From the NCBI GenBank assembly GCA_963840095.1, contig CAWIXN010000001.1, forward strand, positions 1 through 64,000: a stretch of 64,000 bases of DNA, written 5' to 3'. Below the pieces are notes generated by a model. The model was not told the origin of the DNA. It was given only the letters and a program-made list of their open reading frames with translations, and did not search any database. Below are positions 43,663-52,327 of the stretch, piece by piece. This DNA is from DATBGO01 sp963840095. Its GTDB lineage: Bacteria > Actinomycetota > Actinomycetes > Streptosporangiales > Streptosporangiaceae. Both the position numbers and the translations under genes were made by a program. How positions within the stretch are numbered: position 1 is the stretch's first letter; each line of letters opens with the position of its first letter.

Positions 43663-45342
43663 GTGACGGGATCATTGGCTGAACAGAAGAATCGCACCCG
43701 GATGATCCGCGCGGGCATCGGCGCGGCCGCCGCGGTCGTGATAGTGGGCATCGGCGTTGCGCTGGTGGCGCTCCTGGGGCGTCCGGCAGTCTCGGTGTCA
43801 TCGGGAGAAGCGCTCGTCCAGGTGCACCTGGACGGCGTCGGCACCGAGGTGACCGGCATCCGCGCGACCAGTGCTGGCCGACCGGTCGCGCTGGCCCATC
43901 AGAGCACGGGCTTCGTGCCCGCCGCCGCCCTGCCGCAGGGCCGGACGGTGCACCTGCGCGTTACGGCCGCTCCGCCGTCCTGGCTCCGCTGGCTGCTGGG
44001 CTCCGGGGTATCGACGTCGGCGACGCTACGGGCGCCATCGGCCGCGCCGTCGGCACGGGTGGCCGTGACCGCGCACCCGGGGCGGGTGACGCTCGGCTTC
44101 GACCGGCCGGTGACCGTCATCGATTACCGAGCGGCCGGCGAGCCGGCCCGGATCATCCGGCTCAGCCGACCCTCGACCACGGCCCAGGTGGCCGTGCCGG
44201 AGCACCAGTCGGGCGGCGCGCTTCAGGTGGCGGCCGCGGCATGGCCGTGGGAGCGCCTGGCCGCCCGGTCGACCACGGTGGACTGGCTCGAAGCGCCGCT
44301 GGACGGCGTACCGGTCGCGGCAGCCGATCCGGCTCCGGGCAGCGCGCATGCCGGGCTCGACAGCCCGATCACCCTGACCTTCGACGAGCCGGTGGCCAGG
44401 GCCCTCGGTACGGCCCGCCCGCGGGTCTCGCCAGCCACAGCGGGAACCTGGAGCGAGCCGGATGCCGACACGCTGGTGTTCACCCCGCGGGGCCTCGGCT
44501 TCGGACCTGGCACCTCAGTTTCAGTCTCGTTTGACCGTCCGGTGACGGTCGTGGGCGGCTCAACGGCGGCCTCGGTGGTTATGGCCACTTCGGGGTCCTA
44601 CCACTTCGCCGTCACGCAAGCCTCGCTCCTGCGCGTGCAGCAGATCCTTGCCCAGTTGCACTACCTGCCGCTCAACTTCACCCCGGCGCCAGGCGTCAGC
44701 TCGCCGACTACCCTCGCCGGCGAGGTGGCGACGCTCGGCAACCCGCTGAAGGGCAGCTTCTCCTGGCGCTGGCCGTCGACCCCGGCGCCACTCCGGGCCC
44801 AGTGGCAGCCCGGCTCGCCCACGGTTGTGGTCAAGGGCGCGCTGATGGCCTTCATGTCCGCTACGGAAAGCTCCTTCAACGGCTACACCGCCGACGACGA
44901 GACCGTGAACCAGCTTGCGGACGCCTCGTGGAAAGCGCTCCTCAGCGCCGCCGCCGCCAGCCAGGTGGACCCCGAGCCATACTCGTACGTGTACGTTTCG
45001 GAGACCCTGCCCGAGACGCTCAACCTGTGGGAGAACGGCAGGACGGCGCTCACGACGCCGGCCAATACCGGCATCCCCGGGGAGGCGACCGCTCTCGGCA
45101 CCTATCCCATCTACGTTCGCTACACGGTGAACACGATGAGTGGCACCAACCCGGACGGCAGCCATTACGACGACATCGTGTACTGGATCAACTACTTCAA
45201 CGGCGGCGACGCCGTGCACGGGTTCCCGCGAGGCTCGTACGGGTTCCCGCAGAGCCTCGGCTGCGTGGAGCTGCCCATCCCGACCGCCCATGTCGCCTTC
45301 AACCACCTCGCGATCGGCGACCTGGTAACCGTGGCTTCCTGA
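43663..45342 (+). CDS. Membrane-anchored L,D-transpeptidase (YkuD) with Ig-like domains
   Basis: A 559-residue peptidoglycan cross-linking enzyme located outside the membrane. GTG 43663 follows GAGAGGG. A short basic start (QKNRTRMIRAG) precedes a single membrane segment (GAAAAVVIVGIGVALVALLG). Two or more Ig/Big-type beta domains follow (SPITLTFDEPVARALG, TLVFTPRGLGF, TSVSVSFDRPV), and the C-terminus is a YkuD domain with His in AVHGFPRGSYG and the catalytic Cys in SLGCVELP. It would make 3-3 cross-links. The organisation matches mycobacterial and streptomycete Ldt enzymes. Confidence 0.88.
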   Translation: MTGSLAEQKNRTRMIRAGIGAAAAVVIVGIGVALVALLGRPAVSVSSGEALVQVHLDGVGTEVTGIRATSAGRPVALAHQSTGFVPAAALPQGRTVHLRVTAAPPSWLRWLLGSGVSTSATLRAPSAAPSARVAVTAHPGRVTLGFDRPVTVIDYRAAGEPARIIRLSRPSTTAQVAVPEHQSGGALQVAAAAWPWERLAARSTTVDWLEAPLDGVPVAAADPAPGSAHAGLDSPITLTFDEPVARALGTARPRVSPATAGTWSEPDADTLVFTPRGLGFGPGTSVSVSFDRPVTVVGGSTAASVVMATSGSYHFAVTQASLLRVQQILAQLHYLPLNFTPAPGVSSPTTLAGEVATLGNPLKGSFSWRWPSTPAPLRAQWQPGSPTVVVKGALMAFMSATESSFNGYTADDETVNQLADASWKALLSAAAASQVDPEPYSYVYVSETLPETLNLWENGRTALTTPANTGIPGEATALGTYPIYVRYTVNTMSGTNPDGSHYDDIVYWINYFNGGDAVHGFPRGSYGFPQSLGCVELPIPTAHVAFNHLAIGDLVTVAS

Positions 45343-45458
45343 GCCACGCTGGCCAGCCGTGACCCGGAAGTTGCTTGACCTGCGGTAACACCCTCCGGTG
45401 TCTCGGGTGACTGGCCGCGGCGTCCGTTCAGCAGCGGTCTGGTTGAGGGAAGGGAGGC
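45343..45458. other. Short convergent gap
   Basis: Region between converging genes. No terminator hairpin with good pairing was seen. Confidence 0.25.
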
Positions 45459-46709
45459 TCAGGGGTTGAGGGACCGCAGCATGCGCCACCTAGTGCCGTT
45501 CCACGCCTCGGCCAGGATACGGATTCCGCCCAGGCGGTTGGGGTTGACGAAGAAGCTACCGGTAGCTATGCATCGGGACGCCAGCGGGCACGAGACCCCG
45601 GCCAGGCCGAGGCCGTCTGCGAGCGAGCGAGGTCCTGGGACCTTCAGCAGGTGCCAGCTGGTCCCGTTCCACGTTTCGGCGAACGGGCCGGTGCCCAGGT
45701 TATGTGGGGCCTGCGTGGAGTTCCCGACGGCCATGCAGCGGGCCGCGGCCGTGCAGGACACCCCGTTCAGCCACCTCGCTCCGGTGCGGGGGTTAGCCGT
45801 CTTGACGAGCCGCCAGCTGGTGCCGTTCCACGCCTCGGCGAAGCTGGGGAAGCCACCGTACCCTTGGTTCTGAAAGGATCCTCCGACGGCCATGCAGCGG
45901 AAGCCACGGCTGCAGGACACTGATTGCAGCGTGCTGGTCGACCCCAGTCCCACCTTCGGGGTCCGCAGGACCCGCCAGCTGGTGCCGTTCCATGCCTCGG
46001 CGAATGTCAGCCCGTAGTAAAGGCCTGTGGGAAGCCCATCGTGGACGTCGTGGCCGCCGACGGCCATGCAGCGGCCAGGCGCCGTGCAGGACACTGCGGT
46101 CAGGCTGCTGCGTGCGGGACTTCGCGTGCTGAGCGCCCGCCAGCTGGTGCCGTTCCACGCCTCGGCGAGGGTGTGCGTGCGGTGGTCGCCGACGGCGATG
46201 CAGCGGGCGGCGCTGGCGCAGGACACCGAGGTCAGGCTGCTGGACGCGAGAGCGGGCGTGTTGAGTAGCCGCCAGCTGGTGCCGTTCCACGCCTCGGCCA
46301 GGGTACGCGTGCCGTGGTCGCCGACGGCGATGCAGCGTGCTGTGCTGGTGCAGGACACCGACGTCAGGCTGCTGGACGCGGTGCCGGCGGGATTGGCGGT
46401 GGTGAGTATCCGCCAGCCGGTGCCGTTCCACGCCTCGGCCAGGGTGCGACTGGCGGCCGATGCTGACGCCGCGGAACTGCCGACGGCCATGCACCAGGAA
46501 GCATGGGGGCAGGACACGCTGGCCAAGTCGCTGCTATACGCGGCGGCGGAGACCGCAGTCGCCGCGTCGCCTGCAGGGGCTCCGGCGGCGCGGGCGGCTG
46601 CCGGGATCAGCGCTGCCGCGCAGGCTAAGGCAGCCGCGCCGATCAGCCGCCTCGAGGACATGGCCGGTAAGCGCATGCCGGCTCGGGCGCGCGTATTCTG
46701 TCTGACCAT
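45459..46709 (-). CDS. Secreted seven-repeat propeller-like protein
   Basis: A 416-residue exported protein with signal peptide (LIGAAALACAAALIPAAARA). The rest consists of seven repeats of about 45-55 residues with the pattern LxSVSC-x(5)-CxAVG ... LAEAWNGTSWRxL, for example LTSVSCTSTARCIAVGDHG and FAEAWNGTSWRLVKT. Two cysteines per repeat are conserved and probably pair. Seven repeats fit a seven-bladed beta-propeller. ATG 46709 lies ten bases after AAGGAG. A role in binding surface ligands is possible but not shown. Confidence 0.75.
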   Translation of the reverse strand: MVRQNTRARAGMRLPAMSSRRLIGAAALACAAALIPAAARAAGAPAGDAATAVSAAAYSSDLASVSCPHASWCMAVGSSAASASAASRTLAEAWNGTGWRILTTANPAGTASSSLTSVSCTSTARCIAVGDHGTRTLAEAWNGTSWRLLNTPALASSSLTSVSCASAARCIAVGDHRTHTLAEAWNGTSWRALSTRSPARSSLTAVSCTAPGRCMAVGGHDVHDGLPTGLYYGLTFAEAWNGTSWRVLRTPKVGLGSTSTLQSVSCSRGFRCMAVGGSFQNQGYGGFPSFAEAWNGTSWRLVKTANPRTGARWLNGVSCTAAARCMAVGNSTQAPHNLGTGPFAETWNGTSWHLLKVPGPRSLADGLGLAGVSCPLASRCIATGSFFVNPNRLGGIRILAEAWNGTRWRMLRSLNP

Positions 46710-47052
46710 CTCAGATCACTCCTTGCATCGGGCCGCGGCCGCGGGCTCCGGGCAGCAGACGTCTAACCGCTGATCGTCTCGGTGGCCGGGCTGGCGATGC
46801 CAGGGCCGATGGGCCGGGCGGTCCGGGACGTCAGTCACTGCCGTTCCGGACGCCTGCGTATCAGGTGAACTAGCTCCCGCATGTTCACTCGCGCCGGGTT
46901 CGCAGGAAAGCCCAGCTGACCAGCGGCGCATAACCGGAGCCGCCCGCGCTTCGCGCCTAAGGTCTATTTACGGCCTCCCACCGTGCCCTTGAGCACAATT
47001 CAGGACCGACGATCAGCGCAGCAGCGCCCACTCCGCTCGCCCGACTGCTTGC
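46710..47052. other. Divergent gap
   Basis: About 340 bases between divergent genes with no recognisable coding sequence. The promoters of both should be here. A somewhat AT-richer patch at 46961-46975 (GGTCTATTTACGG) is the best promoter candidate. Confidence 0.3.
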
Positions 47053-47823
47053 ATGGTTATGCTCGACTTCCTCGATCCTGCGCATGGATGGCTGCTTGAG
47101 AACCTGGGCGCAGCCATGAATCAGAACTGGGTCGTGGTGTACCGGACGACGGACGCGGGGCTGCGCTGGTCGGTGACGGCGCAGACGCTGCCGTCACCGC
47201 AGAGCGGAATCAGCGGTAGCGGCCTGCCGACTGCCTGCGACAAGTCCGGGATGATCTTCAGCTCGCCGCAGACTGGCTGGATCACCGGCTACTGCAACGC
47301 CGGCAGCGAAGTGCTGGTGACGCACGACGGAGGCTACCACTGGGCATCGCAGCTCCTGCCGATCACGGCGGCTACCTGCTCGCCGGATGGCTGCTCCATC
47401 ACGCCGCCGCAGTTCATCGGGCAGACCGGCTTCCTGACGATCGGCCATTACCCGGCCACCGGAGAACTGCTCGTCAGCCGCGATGCTGGCAGTAGCTGGC
47501 AGCTCAGGCACCTGCCCGCGGGCGCCGGACCGTACCCGCAGATCAGGTTCTTCAGCGCAGACCGCGGGATCGCCGTATCGGGCGGTACTCAGGGCCTGAT
47601 CGGCAGCGTCTTCTACGTCACCGCTGACGCCGGCCGGAGCTGGACCCCAGTCCCGCAGGGCAGGCACTTCGGCCGGGTCGGCGCCTACGTGGACTTTGTC
47701 AGCACAACCGACGGCTTCGCCTGGATCTCGAGCTCGAACATCACGTCCGGCCCGGCCCCGGACATGTACGTGACTGCTAACTCCGGGCGGACCTGGATAG
47801 CGGTCACCCCGCGCCAGGCTTGA
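47053..47823 (+). CDS. BNR/Asp-box (Ycf48-like) propeller protein, possible 5' truncation
   Basis: A 256-residue protein with four to five Asp-box-like repeats: VVYRTTDAGLRWSVTA, VLVTHDGGYHWASQ, LLVSRDAGSSWQLRHL, FYVTADAGRSWTPVP and MYVTANSGRTWIAV, each preceded by a strand such as DFLDPAHGWLL or FSSPQTGWITG. These build beta-propellers of the sialidase/Ycf48 type. No signal peptide is present although relatives are usually exported, so the 5' end may be lost or the start is misplaced. Confidence 0.65.
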   Translation: MVMLDFLDPAHGWLLENLGAAMNQNWVVVYRTTDAGLRWSVTAQTLPSPQSGISGSGLPTACDKSGMIFSSPQTGWITGYCNAGSEVLVTHDGGYHWASQLLPITAATCSPDGCSITPPQFIGQTGFLTIGHYPATGELLVSRDAGSSWQLRHLPAGAGPYPQIRFFSADRGIAVSGGTQGLIGSVFYVTADAGRSWTPVPQGRHFGRVGAYVDFVSTTDGFAWISSSNITSGPAPDMYVTANSGRTWIAVTPRQA

Positions 47824-47893
47824 CGGGCTGCGTCGCAGCGTCGCGCTGTACCTGAGGGCGATGCGGTCGCCCCGGCGGCGGTCGCGGTACCGC

Positions 47894-48343
47894 TCAGGAG
47901 ATCGCGGCCGTCACCAGCTCGGCGACCTTCTTCTCCGCCGCGGGGCTCCACTTCTTCAGCGCATACGACACCGGCCACACGTCGCCGTCGTCGAGGTTCG
48001 CCGCTTCCTGGAAGCCCAGGGTCGAGTAGCGGTAATTGAACTTGCCCGCGTTCTGGAAGAAGACGACGACCTTGCCGTCCGCGTTCGCGTAAGCGGGCAT
48101 CCCGTACCAGGTCTTCGGGGACAGCTCGGGGGCGGTCGCGGTCACCGTCACATGCACGCGCTCGGCTAGCGCACGATCCTGCGGTGCCATCTTCGCGATG
48201 CTGTCGAGGACCGCCTGCAGGCCGTCGGCCTTCTGGGCGCCCTTCTTGCCCTCGGCGCGCAACTCGGCGGCGCGCTCCTTCATCGCGGCACGCTCCTCGG
48301 CGCTGAAGCCGCCGGACTCGGACTTGGCATTCTTCGCGGGCAT
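47894..48343 (-). CDS. DUF1801 (YdhG-like) protein
   Basis: A 149-residue cytoplasmic protein. ATG 48343 has AGGAAAG upstream and gives MPAKNAKSESGGFSAEE, then a charged helix (RAAMKERAAELRAEGKKG). The core IAKMAPQDRALAERVHVTVT, TWYGMPAYANADGKVVVFFQ and FNYRYSTLGFQEAANLDDGD fits the DUF1801/YdhG family, whose members are small and of unclear function (some are annotated as iron chaperone-like). The frame is open further upstream without support. Confidence 0.75.
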   Translation of the reverse strand: MPAKNAKSESGGFSAEERAAMKERAAELRAEGKKGAQKADGLQAVLDSIAKMAPQDRALAERVHVTVTATAPELSPKTWYGMPAYANADGKVVVFFQNAGKFNYRYSTLGFQEAANLDDGDVWPVSYALKKWSPAAEKKVAELVTAAIS

Positions 48344-48481
48344 TCTCGGGCTTCCTTTCCTGACGCGCAGGGTCTCGGTGTCACGCCGGCCTTCCACCGA
48401 AAGGCTAGGCCCGGCCACACCGTAGCGCTTCTCGATTCCTGATCGGATCGGGGCTTAGCCGCCGCTTCGGTTGCCGGACGG

Positions 48482-48940
48482 TCACGGCCGTTCCGCCAGG
48501 GCTGCGAGCCGGTCCAGCGAGGCTCGCAGGCGGTCAGCCGTGGTCGCCCGGGCCCGCGGAAAGCGCGCCGCATCGGTCAGCCGGCTCCAGTCATACGTGC
48601 AGGTGACCCGGGTGCGTGACACGCCCGCCGACTCGAGTTCCCACCGCCACAGGTGGCCGGGACGCTGCTGCCCGACCTCCGCGGGCATCCAGGCAACCCG
48701 GCGGCCCTCGTCGAACTCGACCACATGGTTCTCCCGGATGGCGCCGCCGGTCAGCGTCATCGTGAACACATCACCCACGCGGCGGACGCGCTGCCCGGCC
48801 GGCGCCCGGGCCAGGTTATCGTTGCCATCCCAGCGCGGCTGCGCAGCCGGGTCCGCGATCAGCTCGAAGATCCGCCCCGGCTCGGCCGCGATCTCGCGGC
48901 TGGCGCTGACCACGCGCGGCTCGTCCGGCCCGGGTGTCAT
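48482..48940 (-). CDS. SRPBCC (polyketide cyclase/dehydrase-like) protein
   Basis: A 152-residue START-like ligand-binding protein. It reads SASREIAAEPGRIFELIADP, AAQPRWDGNDNL, GDVFTMTLTGG, HVVEFDEGRRVAWMP and WRWELESAGVSRTRVTCTYD, the helix-grip pattern of the SRPBCC superfamily. ATG 48940 is chosen over the longer frame to 48985 because the family fold starts there. The ligand is unknown. Convergent with nothing recognised; it follows transketolase on the same strand after about 150 bases. Confidence 0.8.
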   Translation of the reverse strand: MTPGPDEPRVVSASREIAAEPGRIFELIADPAAQPRWDGNDNLARAPAGQRVRRVGDVFTMTLTGGAIRENHVVEFDEGRRVAWMPAEVGQQRPGHLWRWELESAGVSRTRVTCTYDWSRLTDAARFPRARATTADRLRASLDRLAALAERP

Positions 48941-49089
48941 ACACCCATCCAAGCACCACCCCGCCCGGCACCGGCCCGCCGCCACGACCGGCGGCCGCCA
49001 CGCGGCTGCCGCGCCGGCCGTACGCCTCTCGCAGAGCGTGGTAGCTGCTCCCGACCCGCGCGCGAAGACCCGCCGATCGAGGCGCCGAC

Positions 49090-51012
49090 CTAGTCGCCAG
49101 CGTGGCCCTCCTTGGCAGTGAGCAGATTGCGGGCGGCCGCCTCGATGTGCTTGGCGTCGATGCCGGCCGCGGCCATCAGCTCCTCGCCGGTACCCGAACC
49201 TGGCATCTCCCGGACCGCCAGGTGGACGACCCGGAGTGTCTGCGGCCCGGCGTCTAGAAGTGCTTCGGTGACTGCGGAGCCGAGGCCCCCCTCGGGATGG
49301 TGGTCTTCAGCCACGACTAGGCAGCCATTCGTGACGGCCGCGGCAGCAAGCAGCGTTTCGGTGTCGATGGGCTTGACCGAGTAGAGGTCGATGACGCGGG
49401 CGTGGATACCGTCGGCGGCCAGGTTCCCGGCGGCGGCGAGGCAGGCGTGCAGGGTGACGCCGGCCCCGATCAGGGCCACGGCGTCGTCCGGGGTTGAGCG
49501 CAAGACCTTCGCTCCGCTGATGGGGAAGGTCTCCGTGGCGTCGTAGAGGACGGGATAGCTGCCCCGTGTGGTCCGCAGGTAGCTGATTCCCGGCTGGTCC
49601 GCCATCTCGCGCACGAGAGCTGCGGTGCTCGTGCCGTCACTCGGATAAAGGACCGTCGATCCGTGCACGGCACGCATCATGGCCAGGTCTTCCAGGGCCA
49701 TCTGAGATGGTCCGTCGGCGCCGATCTCGACGCCCGCGTGGGAACCGGACAGCCGGATGCTCGCCTGAGAGATGGCGGCCATCCGGATGAAGTCGTAGGC
49801 GCGGGTGAAGAAGGCCGCGAAGGTAGAGGCGAACGGGATGTAGTGCCGGACGCCGAGCCCGACCGCCGCGCCGATCATCTGCTGCTCGGCGATGAACATC
49901 TCGAAGTAGCGCTCGGGGTAGGCCTCGGCGAATTCGTCGGCGTGCGTGGAGTTGCTGACCTCACCGTCGAGGGCGACTACCCGGGGATTTTCAGCACCCA
50001 GGGCGGCGAGGGCGTCGCCGTAGGCCTTGCGGGTGGCGACCGTCTCGCCCGCCGAGTACTTCGGCGGCGCCGGCGGGTCCGGCAGCGTGGGCGTGCCCGG
50101 GGTCGTGGCCAGCGGAGAATGCGGAGCCTGGTCCGGCCGCGGGCCGCGGACGGTCAGGTTGCGTACGCCGCCGAGTTCGGCGATGGCGCGCTGCGCCATG
50201 TCTTCGGGGAACGGCCTGCCGTGCCAGCCGTTCTTGTCCTCGACCTCGGAGAACCCGCGACCCTTGATCGTGCGGGCCAGTATTACGGCCGGCTGGCTGC
50301 CGCTCCCGTCCGCGGCGGTGGTGAACGCCTCGTCGATCTCGGCCAGGTCATGACCGTTGATCTCAATCACCCGCGCGCCGAAAGCCTCGGCACGTCGGCG
50401 GTAGGCATCGATGTTCCACTGCAGCTCGGTCGGCCCGCGCTGGCCGAGCCGGTTGATGTCGACGACGGCGATCAGGTTGGACAGCTCGTAATACGAGGCC
50501 TTGTCAAGAGCCTCCCACATCGAGCCCTCCGCCATCTCGCTGTCCCCGCACAGCACCCACACCCGGTACGGGAGTCGGTCAAGATACTTGCCGGCCAGTG
50601 CCACGCCCACCCCGTCGGGCAGCCCCTGGCCGAGAGATCCTGTGGCCACGTCCACCCATGGCAGCACAGGGGTGGGGTGGCCTTCCAGCCGGGACCCGAA
50701 GCGCCGGTATCCGGTCATCAGCTCCTCTTCGGACACCACCCCCACCGCCCGGTAGACCGAATACAGCAGCGGGGAGGCGTGCCCCTTGGAGAAGATGAGG
50801 TGATCGTTGCGGTCATCGCGCGGGTTGTCCCAGTCGTAGCGCAGGTGTCGGCCGACCAGCACCGCGAGCAGGTCGGCCGCGGACATGCTCGAGGTGGGAT
50901 GACCGGACCCGGCGCTCGTGCTGGACCGGACGGAATCGACGCGAAACTGCGCGGCCAGCTCACCGGCCGTGGCGAGGTCGATTCCGGTGAGCGGCTGAGG
51001 GTTGTTGCTCAT
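49090..51012 (-). CDS. tkt: Transketolase
   Basis: A 640-residue thiamine-diphosphate enzyme of the pentose phosphate pathway. The N-terminal domain has SAGSGHPTSSMSAADLLAVL, FSKGHASPLLYSVYRAVG and the ThDP motif CGDSEMAEGSMWEALDKA ending with VVDINRLGQ. The pyrimidine-binding domain has FEMFIAEQQMIGAAVGLG with the catalytic Glu, and the C-terminal domain VVAEDHHPEGGLGSAVTEAL. The relatively short length resembles the animal-type and archaeal-like transketolases rather than the long bacterial TktA. ATG 51012 has AAAGGG upstream at a long spacing. Confidence 0.92.
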   Translation of the reverse strand: MSNNPQPLTGIDLATAGELAAQFRVDSVRSSTSAGSGHPTSSMSAADLLAVLVGRHLRYDWDNPRDDRNDHLIFSKGHASPLLYSVYRAVGVVSEEELMTGYRRFGSRLEGHPTPVLPWVDVATGSLGQGLPDGVGVALAGKYLDRLPYRVWVLCGDSEMAEGSMWEALDKASYYELSNLIAVVDINRLGQRGPTELQWNIDAYRRRAEAFGARVIEINGHDLAEIDEAFTTAADGSGSQPAVILARTIKGRGFSEVEDKNGWHGRPFPEDMAQRAIAELGGVRNLTVRGPRPDQAPHSPLATTPGTPTLPDPPAPPKYSAGETVATRKAYGDALAALGAENPRVVALDGEVSNSTHADEFAEAYPERYFEMFIAEQQMIGAAVGLGVRHYIPFASTFAAFFTRAYDFIRMAAISQASIRLSGSHAGVEIGADGPSQMALEDLAMMRAVHGSTVLYPSDGTSTAALVREMADQPGISYLRTTRGSYPVLYDATETFPISGAKVLRSTPDDAVALIGAGVTLHACLAAAGNLAADGIHARVIDLYSVKPIDTETLLAAAAVTNGCLVVAEDHHPEGGLGSAVTEALLDAGPQTLRVVHLAVREMPGSGTGEELMAAAGIDAKHIEAAARNLLTAKEGHAGD

Positions 51013-51248
51013 GTCAGAGACCCTTTCTCGCGATCGTCGGGCAGACCGCGCGGAGCTGATCGCCGGGCACGCCTGCGCGGAGACTGGCGGCAGGCCGGCC
51101 CGGGAGCTAGCCTTTCCGGTCCTGACTGGCCTTTCCCCGCGGGGAAGGCGGCAATCACTCCACCTCGACCAGGAAGTCGGGCCGGATCAGCCCGGCGCGG
51201 CTGGCGTAGTATGTATGACAGGTATTACGTATCAGGGAGGCGCCAACC

Positions 51249-51476
51249 GTGCGGCTCAACAGCAAGGGCCAGGTGACGATTCCTGCCGAGCTCCGCGAGC
51301 GGCACGGGCTGCATGAGGGTGACGAGCTGGACGTTATCGAGGACGGCAACGCCCTGCGCATCATCCGGGTCAAGGCGAGCCCCACCCGCGGGCAACGGCT
51401 CGTCCGCCGGATGCGCGGACGGGCCAGCACCTCCATGAGCACCGATCAGCTCATGGAGTTGCTGCGTGCCGACTGA
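51249..51476 (+). CDS. AbrB/SpoVT-type antitoxin
   Basis: A 75-residue protein with the swapped-hairpin DNA-binding domain MRLNSKGQVTIPAELRERHG followed by LHEGDELDVIEDGNALRI, and a C-terminal helix that should bind the toxin. GTG 51249 has AGGGAGG upstream, and the promoter region (51208-51235, with GTATGTATGACAGG and TATTACGTATC) is unusually AT-rich and partly palindromic, fitting autoregulation. It overlaps the PIN gene by 11 bases. Confidence 0.85.
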   Translation: MRLNSKGQVTIPAELRERHGLHEGDELDVIEDGNALRIIRVKASPTRGQRLVRRMRGRASTSMSTDQLMELLRAD

Positions 51477-51975
51477 GCCGCCAGTCCGCCTGACTGCCAT
51501 CGCCAGCCGTCCCGTTACCCTCGTTGACTCCGGCGTCATCTTGGATATCGTGACCGACGATCCTGCCTGGAGCCAGTGGTCGGCGGATGCCCTCGCCCGG
51601 GCTCTGGACGACGGTGTGCTGGTGATCAACCCGATCGTATATACGGAAGTGTCGGCCGGCTTCGACCGGATCGAGGACCTCGACGATGCTGTTCCCGCAG
51701 ATGACTTCCGGCGCGAGGCGCTGCCGTACGAGGCGGGCTTCCTTGCCGGAAAGGCATTCCTGGCCTACCGCAGGCGGGGCGGGCAGAAGCACTCACCTCT
51801 CCCGGACTTCTATATCGGCGCGCACGCGGCCGTCCGCGGTTACCGGCTGCTCACACGGGACGCGGCGCGATACCGCACCTACTTCCCAACGGTCACGCTC
51901 ATCGTCCCCGAACGCGGCCGCTCATCCGGGAACGAACTCGGCGAGCGCCCGGGTCACCCCCATCAGAGCGGCTGA
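51466..51975 (+). CDS. PIN-domain ribonuclease toxin (VapC-like)
   Basis: A 169-residue PIN-domain protein encoded in an overlapping frame after the AbrB-type antitoxin. The metal-binding acids are Asp in TLVDSGVILDI, Glu in VYTEVSAGF, Asp in PLPDFYIGAHA and Asp in LLTRDAARYR. GTG 51466 gives an N-terminal extension of about 17 residues before the domain. Combination of AbrB-type antitoxin with PIN toxin is a common VapBC arrangement. Confidence 0.85.
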   Translation: MPTEPPVRLTAIASRPVTLVDSGVILDIVTDDPAWSQWSADALARALDDGVLVINPIVYTEVSAGFDRIEDLDDAVPADDFRREALPYEAGFLAGKAFLAYRRRGGQKHSPLPDFYIGAHAAVRGYRLLTRDAARYRTYFPTVTLIVPERGRSSGNELGERPGHPHQSG

Positions 51976-52327
51976 GAACCCGGCCAGGAGCCGGGCGTCG
52001 GCAGGCCGTCAGCTCATCCCACTGAATGAGTGGGTGCCGCTGCTTCACCCAGGACGGGTGAAGCGCTGATCCACGCGGCCTGCACCGGCGGTTTCCAGCT
52101 CGACGATTGACCCCGCGGTACGGCAGAGCGCTTTACGCGGCACGTGAGGATGCATCGCGCTGCCCTGTCGTGTGCCTGGTCGCGGGTTGCGTAGGTTTGC
52201 GGCATGAATAGTCTCACCGGCCAGAGGCCAGGCCTGCCCGAAGCGCTGGCTACCGTCATGCACGGGCCGGCCAGCAAGCCCGGGTACGCGGGGCGCTGCG
52301 TGTCGAGCGGGAATGGAAGGTGACCGG
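51976..52327. other. Gap with possible IS-end relic
   Basis: About 350 bases without a gene. Around 52168-52205 the sequence GTGCCTGGTCGCG...GCGTAGGTTTGCGGCATG resembles the right end of the IS at 3503-4730 (GCCTGGTCGCGTAGGTTTTCGGCA), so a small IS-end relic may lie here. The promoter of the acyl-CoA operon is also expected in this stretch. Confidence 0.3.

Noticed and set aside
49663..51276. 537-codon open frame antisense to transketolase
   Set aside because: Lies wholly opposite a well-supported gene and shows no motif; a GC-bias shadow.
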